NCBI RefSeq assembly: GCF_036850765.1 | Contig: NC_089495.1 | Location: 200,819,847-200,883,846, forward strand | Direction: 5' to 3' | DNA length: 64,000 bases | DNA from: Saccopteryx bilineata | Taxonomy: Eukaryota > Chordata > Mammalia > Chiroptera > Emballonuridae | Shown: piece by piece, positions 12,486-23,799 of the stretch | Position numbering within the stretch: the first letter of the stretch is position 1 | How the letters are laid out: each line of letters opens with the position of its first letter | Program-made: the position numbers and the translations under genes | Notes under the pieces: generated by a model | What the model was told of the DNA's origin: nothing | The model's input: the letters and a program-made list of their open reading frames with translations, nothing else | The model's database searches: none

Positions 12486-12537
12486 ACACACACACACACA
12501 CACACACATACACACACAACACACACCACACACGCAC
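12486..12537. repeat. CA microsatellite
   Basis: A CA run with minor interruptions; the minus-strand open frames rich in Cys-Val across it are artefacts. Confidence 0.85.
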
Positions 12538-12935
12538 CGGGCAAAGAGCAAGTCGGCAATTCAAAACAACTGCAGAGAAGGAGGTGGCAAGCAGACAGAT
12601 GGGCGTCCAGGGAGCCAGACATACTGACACATACCCCGACCTGCACCCCAGGGGCTCCCAGGGTGGGGGCACACTCAGTGAGACCTGAGCCATGGGGGTG
12701 GGGCACACTCTCCCAGGCACACATCCCTGGTCTGCCGTCTGCAGAACGGCTTTTATGAATGAACGCCAGAGAACATGGCTGGGAGCCCCCGGGATGAGAA
12801 GGACCCGGGCAGAGACAGGCGCCCAGACACGGACGGACGCACTCAGAGACAGACCTGGGGCATGGCGACAGGGACCGAGAGGAACAGAGAGTACGAGACA
12901 AAGGAGGAGGGCGGCAGAGAGTTTGGGAGGAGCGC

Positions 12936-12981
12936 GCACACGCACGCACACGCACGCACACGCACGCACACACACGCACAC
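12936..12981. repeat. CACG tetranucleotide repeat
   Basis: Repeated GCACACGCAC units over about 45 bp. Confidence 0.85.
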
Positions 12982-12999
12982 TTTACAATCCAGCTGGGT

Positions 13000-15240
13000 C
13001 TACTCCTCCACATGCTGCCTGTCCTGGGAAACAGGACCTACAGGGGATGTCGCTGTTCTTTCCCTGCCTCTGCGTTTTCTACAGGTCCTGTCATAAAGAT
13101 GGATGCGTTGCTTTGGGATCAGGAATAAGCATGTGCCTAGAAAGAAAAGTGGTGCAGAGAGAGAATGGAGGGGGAGCCGCACAGAGCACGAGGGGAGGTG
13201 ACCAGTCACATTTGCACACACACGTGTGTGCAGGCACGCGCACACACGCCCTGGACCCTGGGATTGAGGGGAGGCTTGGGGAGGGTGGGGCAGGGGATGT
13301 AAGCCCCAGACCTCCAAACACACCCCACCCACACAGGCAGAACAAACCCCTGACGGGGCCCAGGGGGTGCTCGTGTTGACCACCTACTGTGTGCAGGCTC
13401 CTAGGGTTAGGTCAGGGCTCCAGCCTGGTCCCCTTGAAGCCTACCGCAATTGTAAGTGGTAAGTCGGGGCTGACCCAGAGGCCCGGGCAGAAGCGGGGTC
13501 TCCCAGAGGAGGGTCCCAGAGCCCAAGAGCTCAGAGCAGGGCCCTGGGGGAGGAAGAGGAGTTCGCCAAGCAGATGGGCAGGGAGAAAGGGGGGCCTCCT
13601 CACCAGGCAGGGGCTAAGCTCCAGCACAAGAGCAAAGGCTGGGGAAGCCGAGGGCGAGAGAGACACAGACACAGAGAGACAGAGACACAGACAGAGATGG
13701 AGAGACAGACACAGAGACCCAGTCAGAGGCAGAGAAAGACACAGAGGAGGCCCCAAGGGCAGGCAGAGCAGGGGTGTGAGAGCCTGGACCACTTCCTGGA
13801 GGCGGCTGTGTGCTCAGCACATGGGAAGCGGCCAGGTTTAGGGCTGGGGCGGGAGTTGATCCATGATGGGGAGCAGAGGCAGGGAGAGCCGAGGAAGCCG
13901 GGAGGGAGCGCCTTCCTTCCAGGGAAAGGGGGGTGTGGCCTGCCTCAGGAGGGAGGGGGAGGGGCACTGAGAGCAGCGGACACTCCAGGCGTCTTCTTGG
14001 CAATTCACTATGGGGGGGGGGGGGCTACCGCACTGACCCGGGCAACCAGGGGAATGGTGCTGATCCCCAACTCAGGAACCCTGGGGGCCAGATCTCAGGA
14101 GGAGCTCGATGGAGTCTGCCAGATATGGGGGTGTGGGGATCCCTCAGCACAACACCCAGGAGGGGCTGAGGCCAGGGCTGGGGGTGCCGGTGGGAAGACA
14201 AGGCCCCCAGGTAGCTCCCCTGGAGGCCCAGGAGGTCAGGGGCAGGCAGAGGGAGAGGGACCCGGGTGTGAGGACACACGCAGACACACTGGAGGCTGGA
14301 GGAAGGGGCAGAAGGCTGGGGGAGGGAAGGACCGGGCAGGAGACACAGAGTCAGACATGGGCACATCTGGAAAAATCGAGGAGGAAGGAGAGGGAGGCCA
14401 AGAGAAGGAGAAAGAGGGAGGAAGTGGCGGGAGCAGAGAGACGGAGACAGACGGTGATGGGGAGAGAGGAGTAAAGACTCGGAGGAGTCGGAGACAGAGA
14501 CCCCGGAGACCCCGAGAGGGAAGGGGAGCGGGAGCAGTGAGCAGAGGGGGGCTCCCACACTCCCCTCTCCCTCTCCCCTACTCTGAGAGCTGGGGCAGAT
14601 TTCAGTTCCGCCTTAGAGACAGAGGGGACTGGGGGGAGGGGAGGAGACAGCGCGCCACAGGCACATACAGCCCAGCACAGGAGGGACTGGGGGGGCTGGA
14701 GGGGCGCTGATCGAGGAGAGGGATGAATGCCGGTGCCGGTGACTCAGAATGAACACAAAAGGAAGAACCCGCAGGGAGGGGCCCAGGCAGGGGACTCTTG
14801 CTCTCTCACTGCGTCTGTGTGTGTGTCACCCTTGCAGAATAGTAATGACACCCCCCCCTTCCAGGACTAGAGCAGAGAGAAAGCAAAGATTATAAGTTTG
14901 GTAGGACAGTCAGATGAACAGACAGACTCAGACACACACAAGGACAAAGCATGTGATGCTCAAAAGGAGCACCAAACCACCTGATGCTCCAGGGAGGAGG
15001 TCTGGCAGACACCAGACGGACGGACGAAAGCCACCCTCACACACAGGGCAGGAGGAAACGAGGGCGGGGGGTTCTCGGAGGGGGAGGGGGGGCAAGGGAA
15101 AGGAGGCAGGGAGCACGGGGCCAGGCCACAGGTCACCTCACCCGCAAGCCCCTCCCCGTACCTGCCTGGAGAGAGGCACCAGGCTGGGCCCAGGTGATCC
15201 TGGAGGAGGGGCCAGGCTTGAGTGGACAGGGTGGTCTCGC
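13000..15240. other. Purine-rich flank, no gene seen
   Basis: Dominated on the plus strand by GAGACAGA and GGGAGG words, with a G12 run at about 14010-14022. A 378-residue open frame crossing 13574-14710 is low-complexity (Gly, Arg, Glu, Gln) and shows no domain, so I do not call it a gene. Confidence 0.6.
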
Positions 15241-15244
15241 CACA

Positions 15245-15592
15245 CCACAGAATACTACTCAGCTAGGAAAAGGAATGAGGTCCCGGCATGTGCTCCAACA
15301 TGAATGAACCTCAGAAACCTTGCTCGAAGTGAAAGAAGACACCACTTATCTGGAATATTCGGAAGAGCTCAATCCACAGAGACAGAAAGCAGACAGAAAG
15401 CAGACCGGGGCTTGCCTGGAACGAGACAGGGCGGGGGAAACGGGGTTTTATTTGGGGGTGATAAGAACTGTTTTGGAACTAGACAGAGGTTGCATAACAC
15501 CGTGAGAGTACCAAATGCCACTAAATCGTTTACTTTAAAATGGTTCATCTTATGTTACATAAATTTCACCTCGATAAAAAAAAAAAAAATAG
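15245..15592 (+). mobile_element. L1 3' UTR fragment
   Basis: Begins with a typical late L1 phrase (AATACTACTCAGCTAGGAAA), continues through TGTGCTCCAACATGAATGAA, and ends TTCACCTCGATAAAAAAAA with an A13 tail. Plus orientation, 5' truncated. Confidence 0.8.
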
Positions 15593-15599
15593 TAGGAAT

Positions 15600-16620
15600 T
15601 CACCAAGCAGGCAAGTGAGGAAAGGGGTGTCCAGGCAGAGGGACCAGCACATGCAAAGGGGCAGAGGTTTAGAGGCAGGTGATGAAGGAGGGAGGGACGT
15701 GCTGAGGGTGGAGGGGGGGGACCAGAGGGAGGGAAGGAGGCCAGAGGAAGTGGGCTTGAACACTCGGTGGGGACAGGCGTCTGGGGAGCTCCAGGTGGGA
15801 CAGAGGGTGACCAGCGCTGCCTGCAGAGCCGTCACTGATGCTGTGTGGAGGACGGGGTCCCGGGGGGTGAGACCAGGGGCCAGGGACTGGGAGGAGCAGG
15901 AGTCTGAGCCGCTCAGGTGGGGGTGCTGACGAGGTGGAGGGCAGCCTGTAAGCCAAGCAGGTGGGCAGATGGGGAAGGGCAGGATAAAACTAGGGGACCA
16001 GGTGGGCAAGAAGAGTCACTTCCCCACATCTAGCCAGGCAGGGCTTGGAAAAGAGCCTGTTCACTCAGTCAGAACCTGTGTGGTCGCCTCCCACCCTCCG
16101 GGCAGGGTTCTGAGAGCTGGAGACACAGCCCTGAACAGACAGACTCTCCCTGCCGTCCTAGGGCCGACAGCACAGGGCAGAGAGGGTGGTGCGAGAGACC
16201 GAAAACAGACCGGTAAATCAGTATATAAGGGGGGACGGCCGAGAGTGACAGTGCCCTGCACACGCACACAGCAGGGCAGGCGTGAGGAGAGCGACAGAGG
16301 ACGCTCCTGTAGACTCGGTGGTCAGGAAGGCCTCTCTGAAGAGGACACTTTGGAGCAGAGACCTGAAGGGGCTGAGCAACTGCACAGATCTCTGGAAAGA
16401 GCGCTCCAAGCAGAGGCGACAGCAAGTGCAAAGGCCCTGAGGTGAGAGCAGCATGTCAGGTGTAAGGAAAGGCTGAGGGCCGGCAGCTGGGGCAGAGGAT
16501 GTGGTGGGAGGGGCCGCAGGCGAGGGCCTTCTGTGGAGATGGGGTGAGTGCCCCTGGAGGGAGATGACCCGAGTGGGGACAGGAAAAGAGGAAGCATGTC
16601 AAGCCCCCGCCCTGCCCTGC
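15600..16620 (-). mobile_element. LINE-2 ORF2 fragments
   Basis: Two neighbouring antisense L2 pieces. The clearer (about 16060-16450) has a minus-strand frame reading QGLCTCCRLCLERSF-like residues, plus TCAGGAAGGCCTCTCTGAAG and AGCAAGTGCAAAGGCCCTGA on the plus strand. The left piece (15600-15690) has CAGCACATGCAAAGGGGCAG. Confidence 0.7.
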
Positions 16621-16639
16621 CTCCCCTCAGGGTTTGTTG

Positions 16640-17421
16640 ATTGAAGACTGAGTACACCCTGAAAGTTTCTCCAGCTAACTCCCTCAGCAGCAGGAAGGGC
16701 AGAGGAGGGACAAGCCAAGGAGCTCTGACAAACACACACGGATGGATGGACGCAGGCCTGACGCAGGGAGGAAGGAGAAGAAAGCTGGAGAGAGGCTCCG
16801 AGGGGGAGAGGCAGGGGCCGGGGAAAGCGGGAGCAGCGAGGCGAGACCCCGACACTGCCCGATGACGCGCACGGCCCACGCGGGAGAAGGGTCCTAGTCG
16901 GGCTCACCACGTGTGAGGCAGGCTGCCCGATGGCTGGCTTGTGAGTCTGGCCAGCACTGATGGTGACATGAGGACTGACAAAGCCCCCAGGAAAGGGGAC
17001 AAGGAGATGGGAGAGGAGGGGACGGAGAGACGACGTGAGCTGGAGAGGAAGGGGACAGGAGGTCTGAGTCCTGACAGACAGACAGGGAGCCTGTGACATC
17101 TCCAGAGCCCCCAGAGAGAGAAGGACACTCGGACAAAATCGCCCAGACTGATGCCTCCACTCAGGGAGACACAGCCAGAGACAACGTGATCCCACAGCAC
17201 GGCCCGGAGGCCCCCCGGCATGCACAGACATCCCGCATATGCTCGTCACTGCACAGACAGCTGCACAGAAAGAATGGCTGCCAGTCAGCAAGACACAAGC
17301 AGAGGCCAGCGGACGGTCCCGTTCACGGGGACTGAAACAGTCAGAAACCTGGCAAGGACACACACACAATGGACTCAGAGGAAAACACACACACACACAA
17401 ACACAAATGCTGGATGCCTGA

Positions 17422-17453
<32 letters not shown>

Positions 17454-18200
17454 GAAAAGACCAGGAACTCACACACATTGGTGCACGGGGACAGAAAGAC
17501 AAGCCTCAAACCGCCTGACGGGGACAAGAGACACAGCCCGTCCCTCTGAGACAGGCGGGGATGCCGACAGGCAGAGAGACCAGCAGGACGGAGGGGTCGG
17601 CAGAGGGAGACTATGAAGATGAGGAGCACATGAGGCCACGTGCCCACACTGAGCCCCCCTCCCCAGCTCGGGGGTACCCCCTCCACGCCAGGGTGCCAGG
17701 CCTCAGAGACGAAGGTGTCCAAAGGCCTGCCCCATGGAGAGCGCTTGGTCACCGTTTACTGATTGAATGCACAACCGAATTTGCCGGACGTAGGAGGGTC
17801 CCTCTGGGAGGCCAGTGCAGGCTGGAGAACTGCAGCAACAGGTGACAAGTGACAGGAAAGCCAGTGAGGGGCCTGGCACACAGCCCGGGAGGGAGGACAA
17901 GACCCAAAGCAAGGCAAGGCGCTGGGATGGACAGGACCTGGGCAAGGAGGCGCAGGGCGGTGGACGGAGCCTGGGGCTCTGTCCTGGTGCCCAGAGGGCA
18001 GTGGGCCAATGTCCAGGAGGGGAGGCCCAGAGTGGCGGTGAGGTGACAGGCTCCGTGGGAAGGCAGAAGAGAGAAAGACACTGTGAAGGGCCATGCAGAG
18101 GGGAGTGGTGTCAGAGCGGCTCGGGGAACAGACCACGGGTTTGCAGACAGGCAGGAGGGGCCCCAGTCAAAGCCGTTTCAGCAGGAAGGGAACAAAATGC
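16640..18200. other. Microsatellite-rich flank, no gene seen
   Basis: Purine-rich with CA runs at about 17383-17400 and 17423-17450. Phrases such as TTACTGATTGAATGCACAAC (17757) look like L2-tail remnants, as at 18942 and 20655. Confidence 0.55.
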
Positions 18201-18214
18201 GGCTGGACAGGGAG

Positions 18215-18365
18215 GGAGAGGGAGGCTGGGGCGTGAGGACAGCCCTGGGAGGGGTTGGGGAGGGGAGAGGGAGGCTGGGGTGTGAAGACAGCCCTGGGAC
18301 GGGTCGGGGAGGGGAGAGGGAGGCTGGGGCGTGAAGACAGCCCTGGGGCGGGGTGGGGAGGGGAG
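18215..18365 (+). repeat. 49-bp minisatellite, about three copies
   Basis: The phrase GGAGGCTGGGG starts at 18221, 18270 and 18319, an exact 49-bp spacing. Units differ at a few bases (GCGTGAGG, TGTGAAG, GCGTGAAG). Confidence 0.9.
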
Positions 18366-18714
18366 AAGGCCAGTGGGGACTGGGCTGGGGGGGTGGCTTT
18401 GCGGTAGGAGAGATGGACCTCGGTGGGTGGATGGGTCTGGGGCTCTGCTCTAAAATCCCAGCTTGGGACCCGATAGCAGCTGGCCGTCTGTGGAGCAGAG
18501 AGTTTGATAAGGGGGAGAGGAAATGTGAGGGAGGAGGGAAGGGATGAGGCCAGGGCCGCAGCCGAGGTGGACGGCCAGCACACAGCACACTGCGATGGCC
18601 AGCTCCCACCGCACCTCAGAGACAGCGGAGGGAGAGAGAGGGAGAGACAGAGCCAGGCTCACCTGGAAAAATCTAGATGAAGCCCCCAGGAGTAGGAGAG
18701 AGAGAGAGAGAGGA

Positions 18715-18771
18715 AGGGAGGGAGGGAGGGAGGGAGGGAGGGGAGGTGGTGGGCAAGTGAGACGCACGCGC

Positions 18772-18803
<32 letters not shown>
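18715..18803. repeat. GGGA and CA microsatellites
   Basis: (GGGA)n at about 18716-18742, then CACGCG words and a CA run to 18803. Confidence 0.85.
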
Positions 18804-19034
18804 TCCTGCAGTGCCGCACAGAATAGAGGCAGAATTCAATAATGACTTGGAGACAGAGCCGGGAGCAGAGCGGCTGGGGGAGGGAGGGAAGGAGCGGGTT
18901 AGACACGCATCCAGCCCATCTTAGGAGGTATTCAATAACTGTTGATTGAATGAGGGGACAAAGACAAGAAACTCCCAGAAGGGAAGCAACAAATGAGAAA
19001 GTTCCAAGGCAGATAGACAGTCACACATATACAC

Positions 19035-19210
19035 AGTGAAAAGAAAACCATGTCAAGTTTTGGACTTAACACAATGAAAGGGAACAACAGTAATAGAATC
19101 AGAACAGCGGTTCCCTTGGGGGAGGGGTCACTGGCGAGGAGGCGGGTCCACAGGTGGAGAGCAGTGCGTTCTATGGTCGGTAAGCTACACCTCAGCGTTT
19201 TTTAACAAGA
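19035..19210 (+). mobile_element. L1 3' UTR remnant (weak)
   Basis: AGAACAGCGGTTCCCTTGGG and GGTAAGCTACACCTCAGCG resemble the end of old L1 3' UTRs. Diverged and without a clear tail. Confidence 0.45.
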
Positions 19211-19796
19211 GAAAGAGGTTAAGAGAGAGAAGGAAAGAGGTATGTGACAGACAGGGAGACAGGAAAGGAGAGACACACAGACACATACACACAATGCCCA
19301 GGAAGAACAAACTCTGACCAGGTCTGATGAAAAAGGAAATAAAATATTAATGCAACCCAAGAGAGAAAGACCGATGCCTAGACCCTCAAAGCAGAGACCC
19401 TGGGGAGACCTGACCGGGAGAGGCTTCATCCACAGGACAGGAAGGAAATCTCTGTCACTGGCCCCTTGGTCTGGAAGTACACGCTGGTGGGGCTCCTGGG
19501 GCAGATGTCCTGGCTAGGGTGACCTGTTGGAGGTGGAGGTGAAGCGGGCACGTGAGGGAGGAAGGGGCAGGGAAGGTACTGAGTCTGGGGTGGGCCTAGA
19601 GGGGTACAGAAGTTGGGGGTTCATGAGGGGCCCAGAAGCAGCTGCATGCTTGGGTCTGGAGCTCACAACAGAGGGGCAAGGAGGAGACGAAGGCGGCGTG
19701 AGTGGCGAGGTGGCCCAGCAGCCACGTGCAGAGCAGCGGGGGACGACAGTCAGCCCAGGAAGGGGGTTAGGAAAGAGCCTGGAAGTAACGCTAGGA

Positions 19797-20160
19797 CAGA
19801 CAGATGCATGGATGGGTGGATGGGTGGATGGGTAGGTGGATGGGTGGATGCATGGATGGGCGGATGAATGGATGGATGGATGGGTGGGTGGATGGGTGGG
19901 TGGATGGGTGGATGCATGGATGGGTGGATGCATGGATGGGTGGATGAATGGGTGGATGCATGGATGGGTGGATGAATGGGTGGATGCATGGATGGGTGGA
20001 TGGGTGGATGAATGGATGGGTGGATGGATGGATGGATGGATGGATGGATGGATAGATGGATGGATGGGTGGATGGATGGATGGGTGGGTGGATGGATGGG
20101 TGGATAGATAGGTAGATGGATGGGTAGATGGGTGGGTGGATCGGTGGGTAGATGGATCCA
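19797..20160 (+). repeat. GGATGGGT/GGATGCAT minisatellite array
   Basis: About 360 bp of ATGG tetranucleotides. GGGTGGATGCATGGAT-type higher-order units appear in the middle (19905-19995) and pure GGAT units to the right (20020-20055). The His-Pro-Ser-Ile open frame on the minus strand is a by-product. Confidence 0.95.
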
Positions 20161-20307
20161 AAGAGAAAGCAGACACTGGGCAGAGCCTCAGAGGTGGATG
20201 TGGAAGGAGAACAGGAGACTGGGGAAGTGGGGAGACAGATCCCAGTGTGTCTGGAAAGATCACAATGGAGCAGGAGAGAGGAGCAAGCACAGAGCACAAG
20301 GGTGAGA

Positions 20308-20395
<88 letters not shown>
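20308..20395. repeat. (TC)n(CA)n composite microsatellite
   Basis: A TC run (20308-20342) joins a CA run (20342-20395). Confidence 0.95.
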
Positions 20396-20397
<2 letters not shown>

Positions 20398-20499
20398 TGT
20401 TCAATGTGTTGACCGAAAGGAAACTGTCCCCAGAGTGGGAGCGGAGGATTAGGTAAAGTGGCAGACATCACACTGACACACTTGCCACACACTGATTTA

Positions 20500-20760
20500 C
20501 ACACACACACACACCATCGCCTTCCTCAGTGAATGCCACGTGCACAGAGCCAGGGCGGGTTTCTGAGCTGCCTTAGAGACAGGGTAAGAACAAGCAGGAG
20601 AGAGGCAGAGTCGTGCACACTCACACCCCAGCATACGAGAGAGACCGAAGGGTGTTGATTGAATGGAGGAACAAATGCAACTGACTTGGAATGAATGCAA
20701 AAGCCTTGAACCCCACAGAGAAGGGGGCAGGGCACGGGGCGGCTCTGTCCCTGTCTGTGT

Positions 20761-20795
<35 letters not shown>

Positions 20796-21680
20796 TAGCC
20801 GACAGGAGCAGCTGCTCCTCAGATGACTATTCTTGGAAAAGCCAAGGGAGTGAAAGGAAAGAAAACCCCCAGCCCGTGGCAGTGACCCCCAAGCGGAGCA
20901 AGGGGGGTGGCTGCCCGCACTGGGAATCCAACAAGCCAGCAGCCGGCGAGGCCTGAGGCTCAGGTGACAGAGTAGGAGCCAGAGCCCGGCTAGGCTACAG
21001 ACACATGCACATGCCAGACAGAGCCTGCACAAGCGTCGGGGGGACAGACACGCGTGCGCACACGGCACGCATACAAATGCGCAGTCACATCTTGATAGAA
21101 AAAGACTAATTAATGCTGCGTAACATTAACCCAAAACTGAGAGGCAGAGACAGAGAGAGAGAGAGGGGAAAGAACATCACAAAAAGAGAACCGCAGAACC
21201 AGGGACAAAGAAAGTCAGAACAAAGAGAGAGAAAAGGAGGAAGACAATGGGAGGGGCGGGAGAGAGGCGACAGACAGACAGGCCAGCGGCACAGAGAAGT
21301 CTGAGCCAGTGACCCTGAGACAGGGGTTCAGAAAGAGAAACCGAGGCAGAAGGAAGGGTGAAGAGGAAGACAGAGGCCCCCGAGCCTCCCCGGGGAGCCT
21401 GGAAGAACGGCTCTGCTGGGATTTTCACTGAACAAGCAGCTGAAGGAGAGAGGCCTGAGGTGGGGGAGGGACCCCCAGCACAACCCGAGCTGGAGTCAGG
21501 CCCCAGTGCGGGAGACAGGCAGGGACCGCAGGCCACACACACACACACACACACACACACACCACCACGCCGTGCACGTCCACATACCACACACACACAC
21601 CATACTACAGACACACTGCACGCATGCCACGTCCACATCACACACGTCCCACACACACATACACACAAGAACAAGTGCGG
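20500..21680. repeat. CA microsatellite cluster
   Basis: CA runs at about 20499-20514, 20761-20793, 21537-21562, 21590-21600 and 21650-21667, separated by purine-rich sequence. No gene seen between. Confidence 0.7.
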
Positions 21681-21815
21681 CAAGGCGGGAGGAAGCCAAG
21701 ATTTACATCAGCCCCCGGGAGCAGCGAGGGCGGGAGGAGTGGGGGGAACAGAACAAGCAAGAGCCTTCCGTGTGCCTCTCTCGCCCTCTCTCGGTGTCTG
21801 TCCAGAGCTGGGGTT

Positions 21816-22283
21816 CAGCCGGTTCTCACTGGTTCGGCAGAACCGATACCTAATTTTTTGTTGAGTTCGCTGAACCGCTTGTTAAAATGGCACTCGTAAT
21901 CAGGGTTCTCTCCAATGCGAAATCACAAATTCACATTCCTTGCTCTTTTTTTTAACGTTCATCTGTGCAGCAGCGTGTTCTAAGCGCCCGTAGTGATGTT
22001 CCTTCCGTCCACAGGGGAAAAAAATGGCAAGTGAGGACGCCAATCAAGAAGCAATATGGAAATATCTTAAATAACAGTTTTATTGTTTTTTGTCAAGTAT
22101 CAGTTAATATTTTTTCATTAATATTCTAAAACCCTTCTAACATAATCTAGTTTTGTGTGCCTCTTTCATCGTTCTTAAGTATTAAATGCATGAAATAATA
22201 AACTACCTTTTGGTATATTGGTTTTTTATACTTAAAACGATCATTAGGGCAGAGAACCAGTTGTTATTTGAACTGCACCACTG
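21816..22283 (+). mobile_element. Non-autonomous DNA transposon, copy 1 (hAT-like, CAG...CTG ends)
   Basis: About 468 bp running from CAGCCGGTTCTCACTGG to GAACTGCACCACTG. It is collinear with 31509-32012 over its full length, including AACGTTCATCTG, CAAGTGAGGACGCCAATCAA and GGAAATATCTTAAA. No open frame and no poly(A) tail. The ends start CAG when read inward, as in hAT elements, but I see no clear 8-bp target duplication. Confidence 0.65.
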
Positions 22284-22894
22284 TGTCTGTATGTTCGTCC
22301 CCCCTCCCTCTCTGGCTCCGCTCACACACAATCACAGCCCCCAGGAAAGGGGAGGAGGGGCGGGCAGACAAAGAGAGGAGGTGAGGACGCAATGGCAGTG
22401 CACCCTGGCTCTCTCTGCCCACTCCCCCGTCCTGGGCTTGCACGGCGGCCCTGCTGCCGGGGGTGCCCCCACGCCCCCCTCTCCTCCTGTCTCTCCTCCT
22501 CACCCTCGGGCCTCCCACAGCTCCTGGTTATGGGAGCCCTCCCTGACCCCCGGTTAAGCTCAGGACCCGTCTCTAGGCCCCTGGGACCGTGGGCCTCTCT
22601 GCATCCGCTCTGCTCATCTGTCCTTCCTTCGAGACAGAAATGCGTGTCCAGGACTACTCCCTGGCGTGTTTTCCTAATCCCTGAACCCCTGGCCCCCAAC
22701 TGGGGTCCGGCACATGGCGGGCACTCAGTGGAAGGAAACCTGTGACAGGAAGGAAGAATCATCGAGGCGATGCAGACTTCACACTGAGAGCATCAAGGGG
22801 GGAACGCAGCTGTGAGAGAGGAGAGCAGGGGAGGATGGGAGGACAGGGCAGGCACATCTGGAACAAGCCACATGGAGGCCCGGAGTGGGGCAGC

Positions 22895-22902
<8 letters not shown>

Positions 22903-22928
<26 letters not shown>

Positions 22929-22942
22929 GCGCACACACACAT
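22903..22942. repeat. CA/CG microsatellite
   Basis: ACACGCGCGCG words flanking a CA run. Confidence 0.85.
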
Positions 22943-23459
22943 GGCCCAGCAAGAGCAGCTGCTCCACCGTGTTTGTAGAAAAGTTTGAAGGGCCTAGGGC
23001 CTGAAGGAAACACCGACCCTCTCCCCAGCTGGGCCACGGCAAGGGGGGGGGGCTGCTGGGAGCACAACCCACGTTGGAAATTCAACAAGAACTGCAGCTT
23101 TGGGAGCGCAGAAGGCCTACGGGACAGATGGGGAGCCAGATCCCTGTTCCCGGACAGACACACAGACACCAGCTGTTTGTTGGGGGAATGAATGAGTGAA
23201 TGAATGGGTGGATGGATGGATTAATGAGGGACTCCCGAGAAAGAGACAAAACTGCTAGGGTGGGGGAGGGGGCTGGCACACCCATCATCTGGCTTTGACG
23301 CACTCACACGGAAGTCAGGGGCAAGCCGTAGGGGGGCAGAACGGAGCAGAAGGGAAACACAGAGAGGCAGGAGGCAGAAGGACACCCAGCATTTGCCTGG
23401 GCCGGGCCCCGAGGAGGAGCTCAGTACATCGACAGCCCACCGTACCGTTAGGGGGCCAG

Positions 23460-23764
23460 GAAAATGTTTTAATTTTTTTTTAACTTTTCCATTGATTTTG
23501 AGAGAGAGACAGAGAGAGACAGAAAGGGAGAGAGAGAGCAGGGGAAAGGGGAGAGAAGCATCAACTTGTCGTTGCACTTAGTTGTGGCATGTAGTTGTGC
23601 ATTCATTGGTTGCTCCTCGTATGTGCCCCGACCGGGGATCAAGCTCATGACCTCAGTGAGCCGGGATGACGTCCTGTATCCACTGAGCCATCCAGCCAGG
23701 GCCTTAATTTGTATTTTTAATCAAAAAGAAAAATAAATTTCTAGCTAAAAGAAAATGTTTTAAT
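23460..23764 (-). mobile_element. VES-like SINE (antisense) inside a longer duplication-bounded insert
   Basis: The minus strand from 23702 reads GCCCTGGCTGGATGGCTCAG and a tRNA-like B-box region, then a pyrimidine-rich run and an A-tail at 23474. The pair GAAAATGTTTTAAT at 23460-23473 and 23751-23764 looks like a 14-bp target duplication, but it encloses 48 extra bases in front of the SINE head. Confidence 0.75.
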
Positions 23765-23799
23765 ATTAAATATACCAATATTGTCATAAAATACAATTT

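Noticed and set aside
12367..12981. Cys-Val rich minus-strand frames (also at 20497 and 21177)
   Set aside because: Translations of CA microsatellites, not secreted or membrane proteins.
13574..14710. A 378-residue plus-strand open frame
   Set aside because: Low complexity (Gly, Arg, Glu, Gln) forced by GAGACAGA-type sequence, no domain, no promoter or splice context, and equally long frames overlap on the other strand.
19797..20160. CRISPR-like regular repeat
   Set aside because: Tetranucleotide-based tandem repeat with no unique spacers, in a mammalian genome.
19514..20299. A minus-strand open frame of repeated His-Pro-Ser-Ile
   Set aside because: Direct translation of the GGATG array; all three frames are open for the same reason.
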